Origin: Solirubrobacterales bacterium
GTDB taxonomy: Bacteria > Actinomycetota > Thermoleophilia > Solirubrobacterales > Solirubrobacteraceae
Length of the DNA: 64,000 bases
Direction of reading: 5' to 3'
Assembly (NCBI GenBank): GCA_027315115.1
Contig: DAHUYQ010000046.1
Location: forward strand, 1 to 64,000
Position 1 is the stretch's first letter, and each line of letters starts with the position of its first letter. The translations under genes and the position numbers were made by a program. Positions 63,022 to 64,000 of this stretch are shown here, piece by piece. A model generated the notes under the pieces. The model was not told where the DNA came from. It saw only the letters and a program-made list of their open reading frames with translations, and made no database searches.

Positions 63022-64000
<979 letters not shown>

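Overview
The window is high-GC bacterial DNA. Its gene content points to the actinobacterial class Thermoleophilia (Solirubrobacterales type), inferred from family resemblance and not from a marker gene. The main clues are a collagen-repeat secreted protein, several exported proteins of lineage-specific type, an AAA/DUF4143 ATPase, sigma factors with long exported tails, a complete 14-gene nuo operon, ThyX and a PspC-type histidine kinase. Many starts lack a Shine-Dalgarno sequence and sit 6-10 bases after a TAnnnT box, which suggests frequent leaderless transcription. No rRNA, tRNA, CRISPR array or intact insertion sequence was seen.

Layout. (1) 1-5.7 kb: the tail of an unknown gene, a collagen-like exported protein, typA, a class III aminotransferase and a cyclopropane fatty-acid synthase. 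(2) 5.8-12.7 kb: a polyamine/amino-acid module with a TetR-MarR fusion regulator, an aminobutyraldehyde-type dehydrogenase, alanine dehydrogenase, a putrescine:pyruvate-type aminotransferase and a divergent APC permease. Together these can take putrescine to GABA while regenerating pyruvate from alanine. (3) 12.8-17.4 kb: a large exported protein of unknown function, an ECF sigma factor with a putative membrane anchor and long Ser/Gly tail, and a saccharopine-dehydrogenase-family enzyme. (4) 17.4-26.7 kb: a Kdp potassium-ATPase operon. It begins with a membrane kinase that is the C-terminal half of KdpD, then kdpE, a 26-aa ORF, kdpF, kdpA, kdpC and kdpB. It ends with the N-terminal half of KdpD as a separate gene and a CaCA cation exchanger.

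(5) 26.7-32.2 kb: exported proteins comprising a phospholipase C/acid phosphatase-family enzyme, a Glu-rich protein, and an unknown protein abutting an arylsulfotransferase. (6) 32.3-34.2 kb: a small accessory patch with four 23-bp tandem repeats, a DUF4143 ATPase and the remains of an antitoxin/MazF pair. (7) 34.3-36.5 kb: serS, a lipoprotein cytochrome c and a small membrane protein. (8) 36.6-51.5 kb: nuoA-N for respiratory complex I, nearly every gene overlapping the next. (9) 51.5-57.9 kb: an exported protein with a C-terminal anchor, two exported glycosidase-like proteins, oligoendopeptidase F and thyX. (10) 57.9-62.9 kb: an ArsR/SRPBCC pair followed by a scrambled MFS-transporter remnant, then a two-component system coupled to an ABC-2 exporter. 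(11) 63.0 kb to the end: the C-terminal part of acetyl-CoA synthetase.

The most unusual features are the physically split KdpD bracketing a reordered kdpF-A-C-B cluster, the probably membrane-tethered sigma factor beside an unknown exported protein, the TetR-MarR fusion, the closed putrescine/alanine/pyruvate cycle, and divergent gene pairs whose starts are only 23 and 46 bp apart.
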